A stretch of 64,000 nucleotides of DNA, from contig CM076148.1 in assembly GCA_038025085.1 (NCBI GenBank), forward strand, positions 35,733,691 through 35,797,690. Reading direction: 5' to 3'. A program made the position numbers and the translations under genes. Every line of letters starts with the position of its first letter. Positions within the stretch are counted from its first letter, which is position 1. The notes below the pieces were generated by a model. That model was not told the origin of the DNA. It saw nothing but the letters and a program-made list of their open reading frames with translations, and did no database searches. Source of the DNA: Tetragonia tetragonoides (taxonomy: Eukaryota; Streptophyta; Magnoliopsida; Caryophyllales; Aizoaceae). Below, piece after piece: positions 25,801 through 36,628 of the stretch.

Positions 25801-28510
25801 TAGATGTGGAAGAATACAGAGAGTTCAATGAGAAGTTCAATGCTGCCAGGAATGCTGTTAGTGCAGACCGCGAAGTACTAATTGAAGAAGTAGCAGAGAC
25901 AATTGAAAGGGATTTGTTTCTTCTTGGTGCTACTGCTGTTGAGGACAAACTTCAACGTGGGGTGGGTTTTGTAATTTTGCTAGTATTAATTGATGAAGTT
26001 GAGCTCATAAAGAAAATTATGTTGTAAAATGCCGAAGTGTTTAGGTTTCTCTAATCTCGTGAGACTATTCGGTATATAGGTTCCAGAGTGCATTGACAAA
26101 CTTGCGCAAGCAGGAATCAAAATATGGGTCTTGACCGGAGATAAAATGGAGACAGCTATCAACATAGGGTATGGTATATTCTTGTACTTACTTATTTTGG
26201 ATTGGCTTGATATCCCAGTGCATTTCTAACCCAGGCTGCAAACTACAGGTTTGCTTGTAGCTTGTTGAGACAAGGGATGAAGCAAATAATAGTGAATTTG
26301 AATACAGCAGAAATCAAAACATTGGAGAAATTAGGCGACAAGGATGCCATTACTAAGGTGAGTTGTGATTTATGTGTTTACTTGCTTTTGGATTGTAGAG
26401 ATGAACAGTTGATCAAAACTTCAAGTTAGTAATTGACCATCTTAACCTACGTAATGCAACTTGCTCTTGGAACTCATATCAAAAAAAGAAAAGAAAAAAT
26501 TGCTCTTGGAACAATGAAGTGTGTCAGAGAACCTTAGTGCTCAGATTTTAAATGCTTGCAAATGGGCCTCATAGGTGCGAATTAGCTCAGGTCCACTAGC
26601 AAAATACGTAATTGTGTACTATCTTGAGCCCTTCTTGGTGCAATTTGATATCTCAGTATTTCTTAGTCATCCCGTACAGGTGGATAGTGACATTGACATA
26701 GCCAGAATACTCCTTGAGCTAAATGATTACAGTTATCGAATGTATTATTGTCCAATCTGTTAATATGATACAACATAGATACTGAAGCATTGTCTAACGT
26801 ACTGTAGGCATCCAGACAATGTGTGCTCAAGCAGATCACCGATGCAAAGGCTCAGCTGGCTGCTTCAGGTGCAGGTTCTGAGGCATATGCTTTGATCATT
26901 GATGGCAATTCTCTCGTATATGCTCTAGAGGATAATTTGAAGGACTCGTTCCTAGAGCTAGCTATTAGCTGTGCTTCAGTTATCTGCTGCCGATCATCAC
27001 CAAAGCAAAAGGCACTGGTGAGCATAATTGACTTCCTATTTCTCAAGCTTCAGATATTTGAAATAGTTCTTTCCTTATTTTTCTGTAAGTTCTCCAAGCC
27101 TGTTTTCTGAATAAATATTAAATACCCACAGGTCACCAGACTGGTGAAAAATGGCACTCAGAGAACAACATTAGCAATCGGTGATGGGGCTAATGATGTG
27201 GGAATGCTTCAAGAAGCTGATATAGGAATTGGGATCAGTGGTGCCGAAGGGATGCAGGTATACAACCCTGCCCTCGTTTGTGAATTACGTTTGCGGTTTA
27301 ATTATTTAAAGCCTCTTGCCTAAAGTTTTAAGGCTAAATATTTTTTGCTTTCTGCCAAATGTCAGGCTGTCATGTCTAGTGATATTGCTATTGCCCAATT
27401 TCGGTTTTTGGAGCGTTTGCTGCTCGTGCATGGACATTGGTGTTACAGAAGGATAACCTCAATGGTATTGTCTTTCACAAAATACATATTGCTATTAAAT
27501 GAATTCAGTTTCAAACATCATTCAAAAGAGTACAAATGTTTATAGAATTTGGTATCTTCCAGGTACTAGTTTGTTGACTGTTACTTATTTTATTGCTAGA
27601 TATGCTACTTCTTCTACAAGAATGTTGTTTTTGGGGTGACCGTCTTCTTGTTTGAGGGATATGCGTCATTCTCTGCACAACCAGCATACAACGATTGGTT
27701 CTTGTCACTCTATAACGTCTTCTTTACATCGCTCCCTGCAATTGCTTTAGGAGTCTTTGATCAGGATGTCTCTGCACGTTTCTGTCTCAAGGTATGGCTA
27801 GTGATAGCAATGATAGTTGTTGCCTCTCTCTGTGTCATTGACTATCCATCTCATGGTTCTCTCTCTTTGTGGTATGGCAGTTCCCCTTATTGTACCAAGA
27901 AGGCGTCCAAAATGTCCTCTTCAGTTGGTTGCGAATACTCAGCTGGATGTTCAACGGAATGTGCAGTGGAATCATCATTTTCTTCTTCTGCAAGAGAGCT
28001 TTGGCATACGAGGCTTTCAACGACGATGGGAAACCTGCTGACATGCAAATCTTCGGAGCTACGATGTACACGTGTGTCGTCTGGGTGGTCAATTGCCAAA
28101 TGGCTCTGTTCATTAGCTACTTCACCCTAATACAACACATTGTCATCTGGGGTGGAATTGCGTTCTGGTATATTTTTGCGTTGATCTATGGTGCAGTCAA
28201 TCCCAAGCTATCAACTACAGCGTACCAGGTTTTCGTGGAGGAACTTGCCCCTTCACTCAAGTACTGGGTTGTCACCGCCTTTGTCGTGATCTCAGCTTTA
28301 ATGCCTTACTTCACGTACGCAGCTATTCAGATGAGATTCCTCCCCATGTACCATAACATGATCCAGTGGTTAAGGCTTGAGGGGCGAACTGAGGACCCTG
28401 AGTACTGCCACATTGTCAGGCAGAGATCAATACGGCCCACAACCGTGGGCTACACAGCTCGTGTAGCAGCCCGGAAGACTCAAAGGCGCCGGAGTAAAAC
28501 CTGGTCGTGA
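22802..28510 (+). CDS. ALA9: Phospholipid-transporting P4-type ATPase, ALA9-12 clade
   Basis: A flippase that moves phospholipids from the outer/lumenal to the cytosolic leaflet, using ATP and usually an ALIS/CDC50 partner. Eleven exons with GT..AG borders in frame: 22802-23200, 23631-24985, 25463-25573, 25685-25961, 26080-26168, 26249-26357, 26808-27017, 27132-27257, 27366-27464, 27600-27791, 27881-28510; 1198 aa, close to Arabidopsis ALA9. N-terminus has [14 protein letters not shown] and [13 protein letters not shown]. Actuator DGET; first transmembrane block with P4-type [12 protein letters not shown]; phosphorylation motif DKTGTLT (Asp about 428); nucleotide site [24 protein letters not shown]; hinge GDGANDVGM; then the C-terminal membrane block and basic tail. 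All key residues are intact. The symbol marks the clade; I cannot separate ALA9 from ALA10-12 by eye. Confidence 0.95.
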
Positions 28511-30830
28511 TATCGGCAGGTTCATTGGAGGGTGATTGAAGAAAGCTCCATAGATATGGCGCGATTTTGATGGTCATATTGAAGCAATTAGTTGAAGGGC
28601 TGGATGGCTCATTTTCGCTCGGCCTGAACTTTGTCGTGGATAAATGATCACTTTCCTGAGGGATATATGTACAGAAGTATACTGAAAAGTTGTACAATAT
28701 GTGAGATAGGGCGTGTTTGTACATTCTAGCTCTCTCTTTCCTATCGGCAACCCAAGGGGTATTCTTTGATGAGTTTTGATTATATAGCACAAGAATGTTG
28801 TATAGAAAAGCAGGAATTTTCTATTGTATAGAATAGACTAGTTTCTTTCAAAACAAAAGAATAGAGTAGAGTAGTTTCTCTCTTTGTTGAAAAATAATTT
28901 CATTCTCATAGTGAAAGCTAGAAAATTCAATTACTCCCATTCTTTTGAAAATACAATTTATTGTCATTTCCTTTTCTTTCCGTTTTCTGCCGTTGGCTGA
29001 TCCCTCCCAAGAGCTTTGGGATCAAGATATGGGGCATCAATACTAATGAGCAACATCAAAGCTCCAAAAGTTGAAATAGTCGTATTTTTGATACTGTTGT
29101 CTCAGACTCTCAATGTTTACTTTGGTACAAAACTAGTGAAAGTTTATGCAGGATTCAAGCTGTGTACATCAAATTTACTCAGTTCATCGACAGTCAGAGA
29201 TCGTCAATAACTTTAAAATGCAGAAAGATTATTGGAAATTACAGTATATTAAAGTATGCCAAAAGATTCAACATTCATAATCTATGTCGAAATCATAAAT
29301 TTTTGAAATTTAGACTACTCTTATCTTGTCCAGTTAAGAAGGCAACAGAAAAGGGAAGGTGTTGAGTGTTAACCAATCTCTCTTGTTTTACTTTCTTTTC
29401 TTCTTTGACCAAAGATGGATATTACTCATTCAGTCACATAGTCATATATGACACCTACCAAGTATGAAATTCCATAATTAAAGTGGTTTGTAAACCATGA
29501 AGATAACTTAAAAATGATATCCAATGCCAGATTTGAAATAATGTCTCTTGTTTGTTCTCTCCTCAGCACATGGTAAAGCAAATGTAACTCCAGTTTCCAA
29601 ACCCAAAAGACAAACCAGACAAGAAAATAAGTTCTTTCAAGGAACAAACATTGATGCAAATTTCTTTACTACTGTCAAAAGGAGGGGAAAAACCACAACA
29701 ACGACGACCACGACGACCACAACAACAACAACAACAGCAGCAACAACAACACTGATGCAGGAATTTTCTACCATTCAAACATTTGACGTGGCTAGAACAA
29801 CCCACAACAACGACGACCACGACGACCACAACAACAACAACAACAACAGCAGCAACAACAACACTGATGCAGGAATTTTCTACCATTCAAACATTTGACG
29901 TGGCTAGAACAACAACAAGAATATTCTACCAACCAAACATTATCGGATCTAGTTAGCTAGCCAACAATAGTTCAGCATTCTGTTGAGGATTCAGCAGTCA
30001 ACCAATCAGGACAAAGGACATTCAAGGGGACATGAAGCAGAAAGTACCCCCCTAAAAAGAGAAAAGAAATAAACCAAAAGAAGAGACCCACCTAATAATT
30101 TTTCCACCTGCAAGCCCCAGGTTTCTGTGAATTTGGGTGTTTCTGAGTAATTCCCAGCTAAACTTCCAGAAGTACAAATTTCAAAAGTCTAAATTGTCTG
30201 TTCTCCCATAAAATTAACTGATTTTATATATAGGCCTATATGAAAGTGGATCATGGATCAATTTCCATCAAATTTTCAAGGAGCTACTGGAATCAATTTG
30301 TGCCATCAATTGGATGACAGTAAAGAATATATGAACAAATTATCAAATTCTCAATATCTCATATTTTTAAAAAAAGAACCCAAAATAATAAAAATAGTAT
30401 CAAACCCATGCCAGATAATTAATCTCGTGAATCAACAACACATCATTGATTGGATGCAGTAGTCATTTTCATATATTCTCATAAGAACAGATGAAAAAGT
30501 AATTTTCAGAATTTTCAGGATTTCTTATGTCATTAGAATTACAGAACAATTAACAATTTGATCAAATAATTATTGATTACATGAATCAACTTATATCATC
30601 ATCCTAATAAACAATAATGCCTACAAAGTCATGACATATATTACCACAAACCCATAAAAATATAACCATGATAATATGATATCGTCCCCTACCCAATTCT
30701 GCATTACTAGTTAAGAAAAACATAACCATGATGATCACAAAAAAAAAATAAAAAATCTAATCACACCCATAAAAGAAAAGAAAAGAATCATAGAAATTAA
30801 ATCCTTCAAATTTTCATAACTTATAATAAA
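28511..30830. other. 3' flank of ALA9-like gene and intergenic DNA
   Basis: Probable 3' untranslated sequence to about 28850, then non-coding DNA. A tandem duplication rich in ACA/ACG triplets lies at 29694-29910. No further gene is supported. Confidence 0.5.
29694..29910. repeat. Tandem duplication of a ~110-bp unit rich in ACAACGACG triplets
   Basis: Two near-identical units, each CACAACAACGACGACCACGA..., CAGCAGCAACAACAAC, CTGATGCAGGAATTTTC, then ACATTTGACGTGGCTAGAAC; the second differs mainly in the ACA copy number. A degenerate third start (GAATATTCTACCAACC) follows. Both strands have open frames, but these are low-complexity artefacts. Confidence 0.9.
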
Positions 30831-31316
30831 TTAAACAGTTATGCCAAACAATTCAGCAGCAGATCTACCCATAATAGAAGTAAACTCATGAAAACTAATA
30901 ACACCATCTCCATTTGTATCAGCTTCTCTCATCATTTCAGCCAATTCTTTATACGTCAAAGGATGACCCATTTTAGCCATAGACCCTGCAAGTTCAGCAG
31001 CTGTAATATATCCATTGCCATCTCTATCAAAAGATCGAAAAACGTCAAGAAGTTGTTCTTGGTTGATCAATATATCATGGTCTTGTAGCTCAGGTAGCAT
31101 GGCTTCAGCTAGTTCCTCGAACTCGATGTATCCGTTACCATTAACGTCCATGTTTGTAAGCAATGCATAGACTTGATCTCCTGTGGATTTTATCCCTAGG
31201 GACCTAAGAAGCGCGGCGAGTTCTAGTTGTGTTATGCTACCATCTGAGTCCATATCGAAACGTTCGAAAATGTGGCGTAGTTGTTTTAGTTGTTCTGATG
31301 GTTTGAGGGTTGCCAT
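30831..31316 (-). CDS. Calmodulin-like calcium-binding protein (CML15/16 type)
   Basis: An intronless 161-aa protein with four canonical EF-hand loops: DMDSDGSITQLE (about residues 21-32), DVNGNGYIEFEE, DRDGNGYITAAE and DTNGDGVISFHE. All four keep Asp at position 1, Gly at 6 and Glu at 12, so all should bind calcium. QLELAALLRSLGIK and ELAGSMAKMGHPLTYKEL are diagnostic of the CML15/16/18 subgroup. It would act as a cytosolic or nuclear calcium sensor that changes shape and binds target proteins. The N-terminus has no myristoylation glycine. The start is the first ATG in frame and matches the family length. A TATA-like box lies about 265 bases upstream. I cannot tell which CML number is the orthologue. 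Confidence 0.95.
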   Translation of the reverse strand: MATLKPSEQLKQLRHIFERFDMDSDGSITQLELAALLRSLGIKSTGDQVYALLTNMDVNGNGYIEFEELAEAMLPELQDHDILINQEQLLDVFRSFDRDGNGYITAAELAGSMAKMGHPLTYKELAEMMREADTNGDGVISFHEFTSIMGRSAAELFGITV

Positions 31317-31580
31317 GGAGAGTTTAGGGAGATGATGAGAAAAGCGAAAAGATGAAAAAAGGGATTGTGCTCTCTCTGGAAATTAAGACAATAATAATGT
31401 TGTGAATTATTGGTGTGTTTTTTTGTTGTTGATCTTTTGTGATGATGTTGTATGTGTAGGGGGAGTAATAATAGTGATGGTGTTATATGTTGGTTTTGAA
31501 TGGTATGTGGAAAGGGAGAGGAAGGTTGGGTTGGGTGTTGTGGAATGTTCAAAAGGGAAGCATGTAGGAAAGGGGTTGAA

Positions 31581-31588
31581 TATTTATA
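31581..31588 (-). promoter_or_regulatory. Candidate TATA box of the CML gene
   Basis: TATAAATA on the minus strand, about 265 bases before the ATG, which would leave a leader of some 230 bases. Inferred from motif and position only. Confidence 0.4.
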
Positions 31589-32647
31589 AGGTTATGTTTA
31601 ATTTTGTGTTCAATGTATTGTTGGGTAGATTTGAGTTTGCAATTTGTGAATGGTTGATTGTTTATGTGGTGGGGAATAATTCCAGCTCATTTGGATATGT
31701 TTAGGGGGGTTACAATGCCAATTTAAGGCTTGAGTGTTACAGATTTGTGTAGGTTTTGGGTGGCATTTATATCCAAGGTAAACGTTTTTACTATTCGGCG
31801 ATTTGTTGAATTAGATTGGTAACCGATATTAATGTATTTCTTCATGTGGCCGGACCGGGTAATATTGTGATGATTTAGATGATATAATCGTAATGGATAA
31901 TGGATTGAGATTCTCCTGAATATATTATTATTCAAATTAATTGCTATTCGATGAAGTTTCACAACTGTCTTGTAAATAATGATGGTATTCTTTTAATTTT
32001 AATGGTATTCTTCTAACTATGCAATTGATGATTCTTATCAAACATGAGAATTAGAAGGATTCTTTCTGAGAAAATAGAAAAAAATATATCTAGTAAGTAG
32101 TAATATATATGCTTTTTTTTTAATGTAAAATACATGTTAACATGATACTGGCATGGATATAACATATGTTGCATGTAGATATCACTCTTTTTTGTTTTGT
32201 TGGTTGTTTATTTAAATTAGGAGGTTGTAGATAAAAATTATTAGATGGTTTAATTAGAAAAAAAATCACCATGTCATCTCATTCTTAGGAGTTTTATGAA
32301 ATGATTTTATTGATTATAAGAAAAAAAAAAAAAAAAAAGAAAAAAGAAGAGGATGAGTCAACGAGCTGTTTCCATTTAAGATCATCATCAACTTGAGTAG
32401 TTGGGATGCATGTGAAGTGATACTGATTGAACATGCAAACCTTTTCTAAAGCAAGATAGAAATAAAAGGATATTACTAAACAATTAAACATAAAAGTTTA
32501 TTAAAATTAATAAAGTATCTAGCGCCACTAGCGGTGATATATCAGTGTATCTAATCCAAGGGCTATATTGAACACAACAAAAAAGGAAATCAGTCAATGT
32601 CATAGACTCAGATCCTGTTGTGTGAAATGTTCAAATTACAAGAATCT
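31589..32647. other. CML upstream DNA and intergenic region
   Basis: AT-rich; poly-A run at 32320-32338. No gene recognised. Confidence 0.5.
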
Positions 32648-32657
32648 AAGTGGTCGA

Positions 32658-32801
32658 GGATGGGGAGCGTAAGTGATAAGTATTCTATTCTCATAATTCA
32701 ATGATTAAGAATTCGAATTCTTAGTTATATAAGGAGAATAAAATTTGTGATTTATAGGTTATTACATGTGTTCTTGACGCAAAAAAAAAAAAAAAAAAAA
32801 A
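32658..32801 (+). mobile_element. SINE-like retroposon with poly-A tail
   Basis: Ends in about 21 A residues (32781-32801). AAGTGGTCGA occurs just before it (32648-32657) and again shortly after the tail (32811-32820) within a longer imperfect direct repeat. A B-box-like AAGAATTCGAATTCTT lies inside. Older and less certain than the other SINEs. Confidence 0.5.
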
Positions 32802-32820
32802 GAAGTCAAGAAGTGGTCGA

Positions 32821-35023
32821 TGTCTTCTCACTTCTGTGCTCGGGAGGATTACTTAATTCAAACAAATAAAGGGCCCATAACTAGGACTGTATTTGCAACA
32901 AGCCAAGTCAAACAAAAATGACACTCATCGATTTTAACTCATCAACTAGATTGATGAACATTGAACATTTCATCTTGGGGCCCGAAAATTTATTTACTTT
33001 CAGTCTTCAATAACGAGCTTTGACTTGAAAGTATTGAACAATAATGTTGTGCTAATCGGTTTGTTTGACGAACAAAGCTAACTTTAAAATACTTTTTCAA
33101 AGAAAGAAAAGTAAACAAAGCTAACATAAATTCAACATACTTCACAAGAGTTGTACGGCCGAAATATTGGCATGGTCGTGCCACATTGATATAACCGAAG
33201 AAGTTGGGGCAACAAGCTAGCAAGGTTTGACACCATCTGCCCAAATTGTAATGTATTTCGGTATGACTGTGACACTATGAGGGGTGTGTGCAATCTCACT
33301 ATGAAACTGTAATTTACACAACTAATCAAAACAAGACATTTAAGCACTTGGAGGGAGGGGGTGCAACTTGCAGCCTCACTTTGAGGCTGCACATATCATC
33401 CGTCTTGCCCCAATAGTCGAGTGCGGGAGATTGTTTTCGTGAGTTTTGTTTTTTTTTTTTTTGTAATTTATCTTTTAGTTAATTGTTTTCTTTTAGACTC
33501 CAATAATACAATCATGTGGAGTAATGTAAGAAAATGAGGACCTTGAAATACTAGATTTGAGCTCAACTTTATAGGTATGTGAAAGAGCGGTGACACGGCT
33601 TTCTATTGTACATAAATCGAGGAGTGTGAATACTATTGTGGCCGGATTGGCAAACAAGGGAATCATAGAGAGGTTGATTATGTTGTTTGGTTCTATTTTG
33701 ATGACTGTAATTGGAGTATGTGAGTGTCTTGTAGTCTTATCCTTGACAAAATGATATTAGTTTTGAACTCAACCCGGCCTCATTAGAAGATGGGGGTGGA
33801 TGTTGAAAGATGCTACGTAATTAGGATTTGTGTTATGGTTAACCTAGTTCCTTTTTCTCTTATTATATGCTAAACAAGCATGACACTCACCGATAAGTTC
33901 AATTGCGTCTTAAAGTAAAAATTAAGTTGAATTAGACCTTAGATTTTATAATTTTCAAATGGGCAATGATTTTGTCAAAACAACCACTCTTTCCTGGAGA
34001 ATAACCACAATTAGGAAATCTCATCCTTTTCAAATTACAACTCCCACGTAAAATAGTACACCACCATAATAATTATACTCCTAATAAACTTCCTAAGTGC
34101 TTCCAATTCTTCACCGTAATTCCTAAGACTCCTTCTGCCAACAACTTCCGAAAACTAAATCCTCCGAAAATTCAACCAAAACCTTCCATCTAGAATCCCT
34201 GCCAAACTCATGCACGTATAATCTCAAACAATCCGCTAACTTTCACTCAAGTGACCCACAAGATGACAATACACCAATTTCACTAAAACAATAATATTGG
34301 CGTGGAACAAAAACCTTAACAATTTGCCTTATAAAGAGGCAAAGATCGATTTTTACCTTGTCAAAATCACTCCCAAATCACATAACAACTAAATAATTTT
34401 ATTGCAAACAGACAAAGTTTTACTCCAAATACATGTAACTTTTTTCTTTTTATTTCAGGGGAAATATCATGTAATTTAGTATGTTAAATAATTGCAACTT
34501 TGCAAGGTTGAAAAAATGTTATCCTATTCTAGTAGTCAGTATAAACCACATTTAAGGGGAAACAAAAATTTGTCCAATAACTTTTTTTTTCCTTTTTTTG
34601 TTCAACATTTTTACTACATCTCTTTTGAATGTCCTAAAATATGCCGGTTTTTTTTACTAAATCTCCTCCAAAACATTTCTATAAGTGTTTTTCAAGGGAC
34701 TCGAACTTCTAACGTCGTGTTACAAGTCATATTTCAAGCATGCCATACATTTTGATTTGGCAAAAATTCTTCATTTACTATTTTCAGTCCATACACCCGG
34801 AATCTAAAAGTTATTTTTGAATAAAATTAATTAATATCGTAATCCTTAAATAATTTGATAATATATACTCCATATAAAATATACTGGTAAAAAAGGAAGT
34901 AAAGTGCATCCTTTAAATTAAAAAATAAATAAATGGGGAAGCAAAGTGCATAGTCATTTGAAGAGGCCAACTCTTATATATGCAAGGTGGCTCTTGAAAT
35001 GGCAAATTAGCAATCATGATAAA
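32821..35023. other. Intergenic DNA
   Basis: Nothing coding recognised. At 33240-33410 two phrases recur in related form (TGTGACACTATGAGG, TGCAACTTGCAGCCTCACTTTGAGGCTGCA, the latter holding a short palindrome). Confidence 0.45.
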
Positions 35024-35518
35024 TTATGATGAGGAGCTAAAAGGTCCAAGTTCAATGACTTCAATCAAATGAAACTTGACAACGTGATTGCCAAATTCTA
35101 TATCCTCTTTGTTGGTCATAACATAATCTGAACAAGACTCTAATCTATTAGAATTTCTACCCCAAAAGCTCCCAAATGCAAACTCTCCCCTTATTGACAA
35201 CTCCTCCAAAACCTTCTCAACTTCATCCATACAATCAAACTTATTCACACTACCCATTCCTTCTAGTTCAACAATCCTCATGACATCCAACCCTATAAAC
35301 TCACCTCTGTCTTCATGACCCTGAACTCGACCTCGATTATTATTCCTTTCCTTCATCCTGATCCTATGTCCAAGCTTCCTTTGAGCATACTCTTTCGTTT
35401 TCCGAGCCATTTTTCGAGGGAGTTTCAGGAAGACAAAGACGACGAATTGAAGGATTAAGCATTGGCAGCAGCAGGATATGACAATGCAATCGGCTATGAG
35501 TGCATTTCGGTCCTCCAT
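35024..35518 (-). CDS. Uncharacterised small plant protein with N-terminal hydrophobic Cys-rich segment
   Basis: A single-exon 164-aa protein. I recognise it as a plant-specific family of unknown function, from the start (I/L)ADCIVISCCCQCLILQ followed by a hydrophobic stretch (about residues 8-33), a basic region LPRKMARKTKEYAQRKLGHR, and a conserved C-terminal EFAFGSFWGR. The layout suggests a membrane-anchored protein with a cytosolic basic tail; the CCCQC cluster could be lipid-modified, which is inference. The start is the only early ATG in frame. I assign no function. Confidence 0.75.
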   Translation of the reverse strand: MEDRNALIADCIVISCCCQCLILQFVVFVFLKLPRKMARKTKEYAQRKLGHRIRMKERNNNRGRVQGHEDRGEFIGLDVMRIVELEGMGSVNKFDCMDEVEKVLEELSIRGEFAFGSFWGRNSNRLESCSDYVMTNKEDIEFGNHVVKFHLIEVIELGPFSSSS

Positions 35519-36628
35519 GGATTGATTGTCTTAGAGGCGAGAGCGAGAAAGGGAGTGATGATGAGTACTAAGGAGGGAGGAGAAGTGTGTTTTGGTAAAT
35601 GAAAGGCCATTTGTAAGGTATGAAAACAAGGAATAAGCCTTGCTTGTGAGAAAGGATATGCATTGTGAAGGGTGAAGCAAAGGAGAATATAAACATGTTG
35701 TCAAAGGCAAAATTAAGGTTTGGAAGATAATCTTGGAAATGATTGAATTGCCTTTGGAAACATAACTCTTGGCAGTTATCTGTGATTGTCAAAGAAAAAC
35801 ATGATAAGATTAGAAGTAGTAAATTCTAAGGGGAACCAGCAAAAGAGCTGTCACTGTCATGTTGCTTGATATACAATTCTGGAAGTCCACATTCAGGTAT
35901 CTTACATCATCAGAATCCTACAGGTATGAAGCTGCTCCTTCTAAGAATCAATTTCTCACAACATCTCCAAATATTTAAATGTTTTAAGATAAAAAGGGGA
36001 AAGATTAACAAGAAAAGGATATATAAGATTGCACCTAGCAATTCTCTCGTTTCCACAATATAAACATTTATCTGGGACGGAGTGATCGAGTATATTCTTA
36101 CTATCCTGAAAATAGTGACATTGACCAATATTCCGAAACAGGGGGGTATTTCAGTTCTTGTGACACGAATACTAAGCTCTTTATATCTTTAATTTGCTCT
36201 TCTGGTAATCATGGCTTAAAGTTTCCAGGTTATAGTTTCAAATCTTTTGCTTGGTTTTTAGAGGATTATGAGGGTCTAAAAACAACATTTTTTTAGAACT
36301 TTACATGATATACTAATACTATCTCATTCGTCATCATTTTGGTTATCTTACCACCAAATTCATTGTCCCTGGGGAAGAGGTATGTTTCCTGGATGACTAG
36401 AATGTAAAGGAATTTGGGGATGAAAATAATCAACGCATGGGAACAAAAAAGGAACCAAGAACAAAAAAGTAACTTCATTCACATCCGAGCAAAACTTGTG
36501 CACCTTTTACTTACAAGAATAAAGAATCGTGGAAGAAGTGCAAAATTTCTGTGCAAATTGCAGCAAGGGGCGCGGATACATGATCCACACCAAGCATGCA
36601 AATCAAGGCCTAACTATTGATGGTTCCA
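35519..36628. other. Intergenic DNA
   Basis: Probable upstream region of the small gene on one side and 3' flank of the receptor kinase gene on the other. No gene recognised. Confidence 0.5.
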
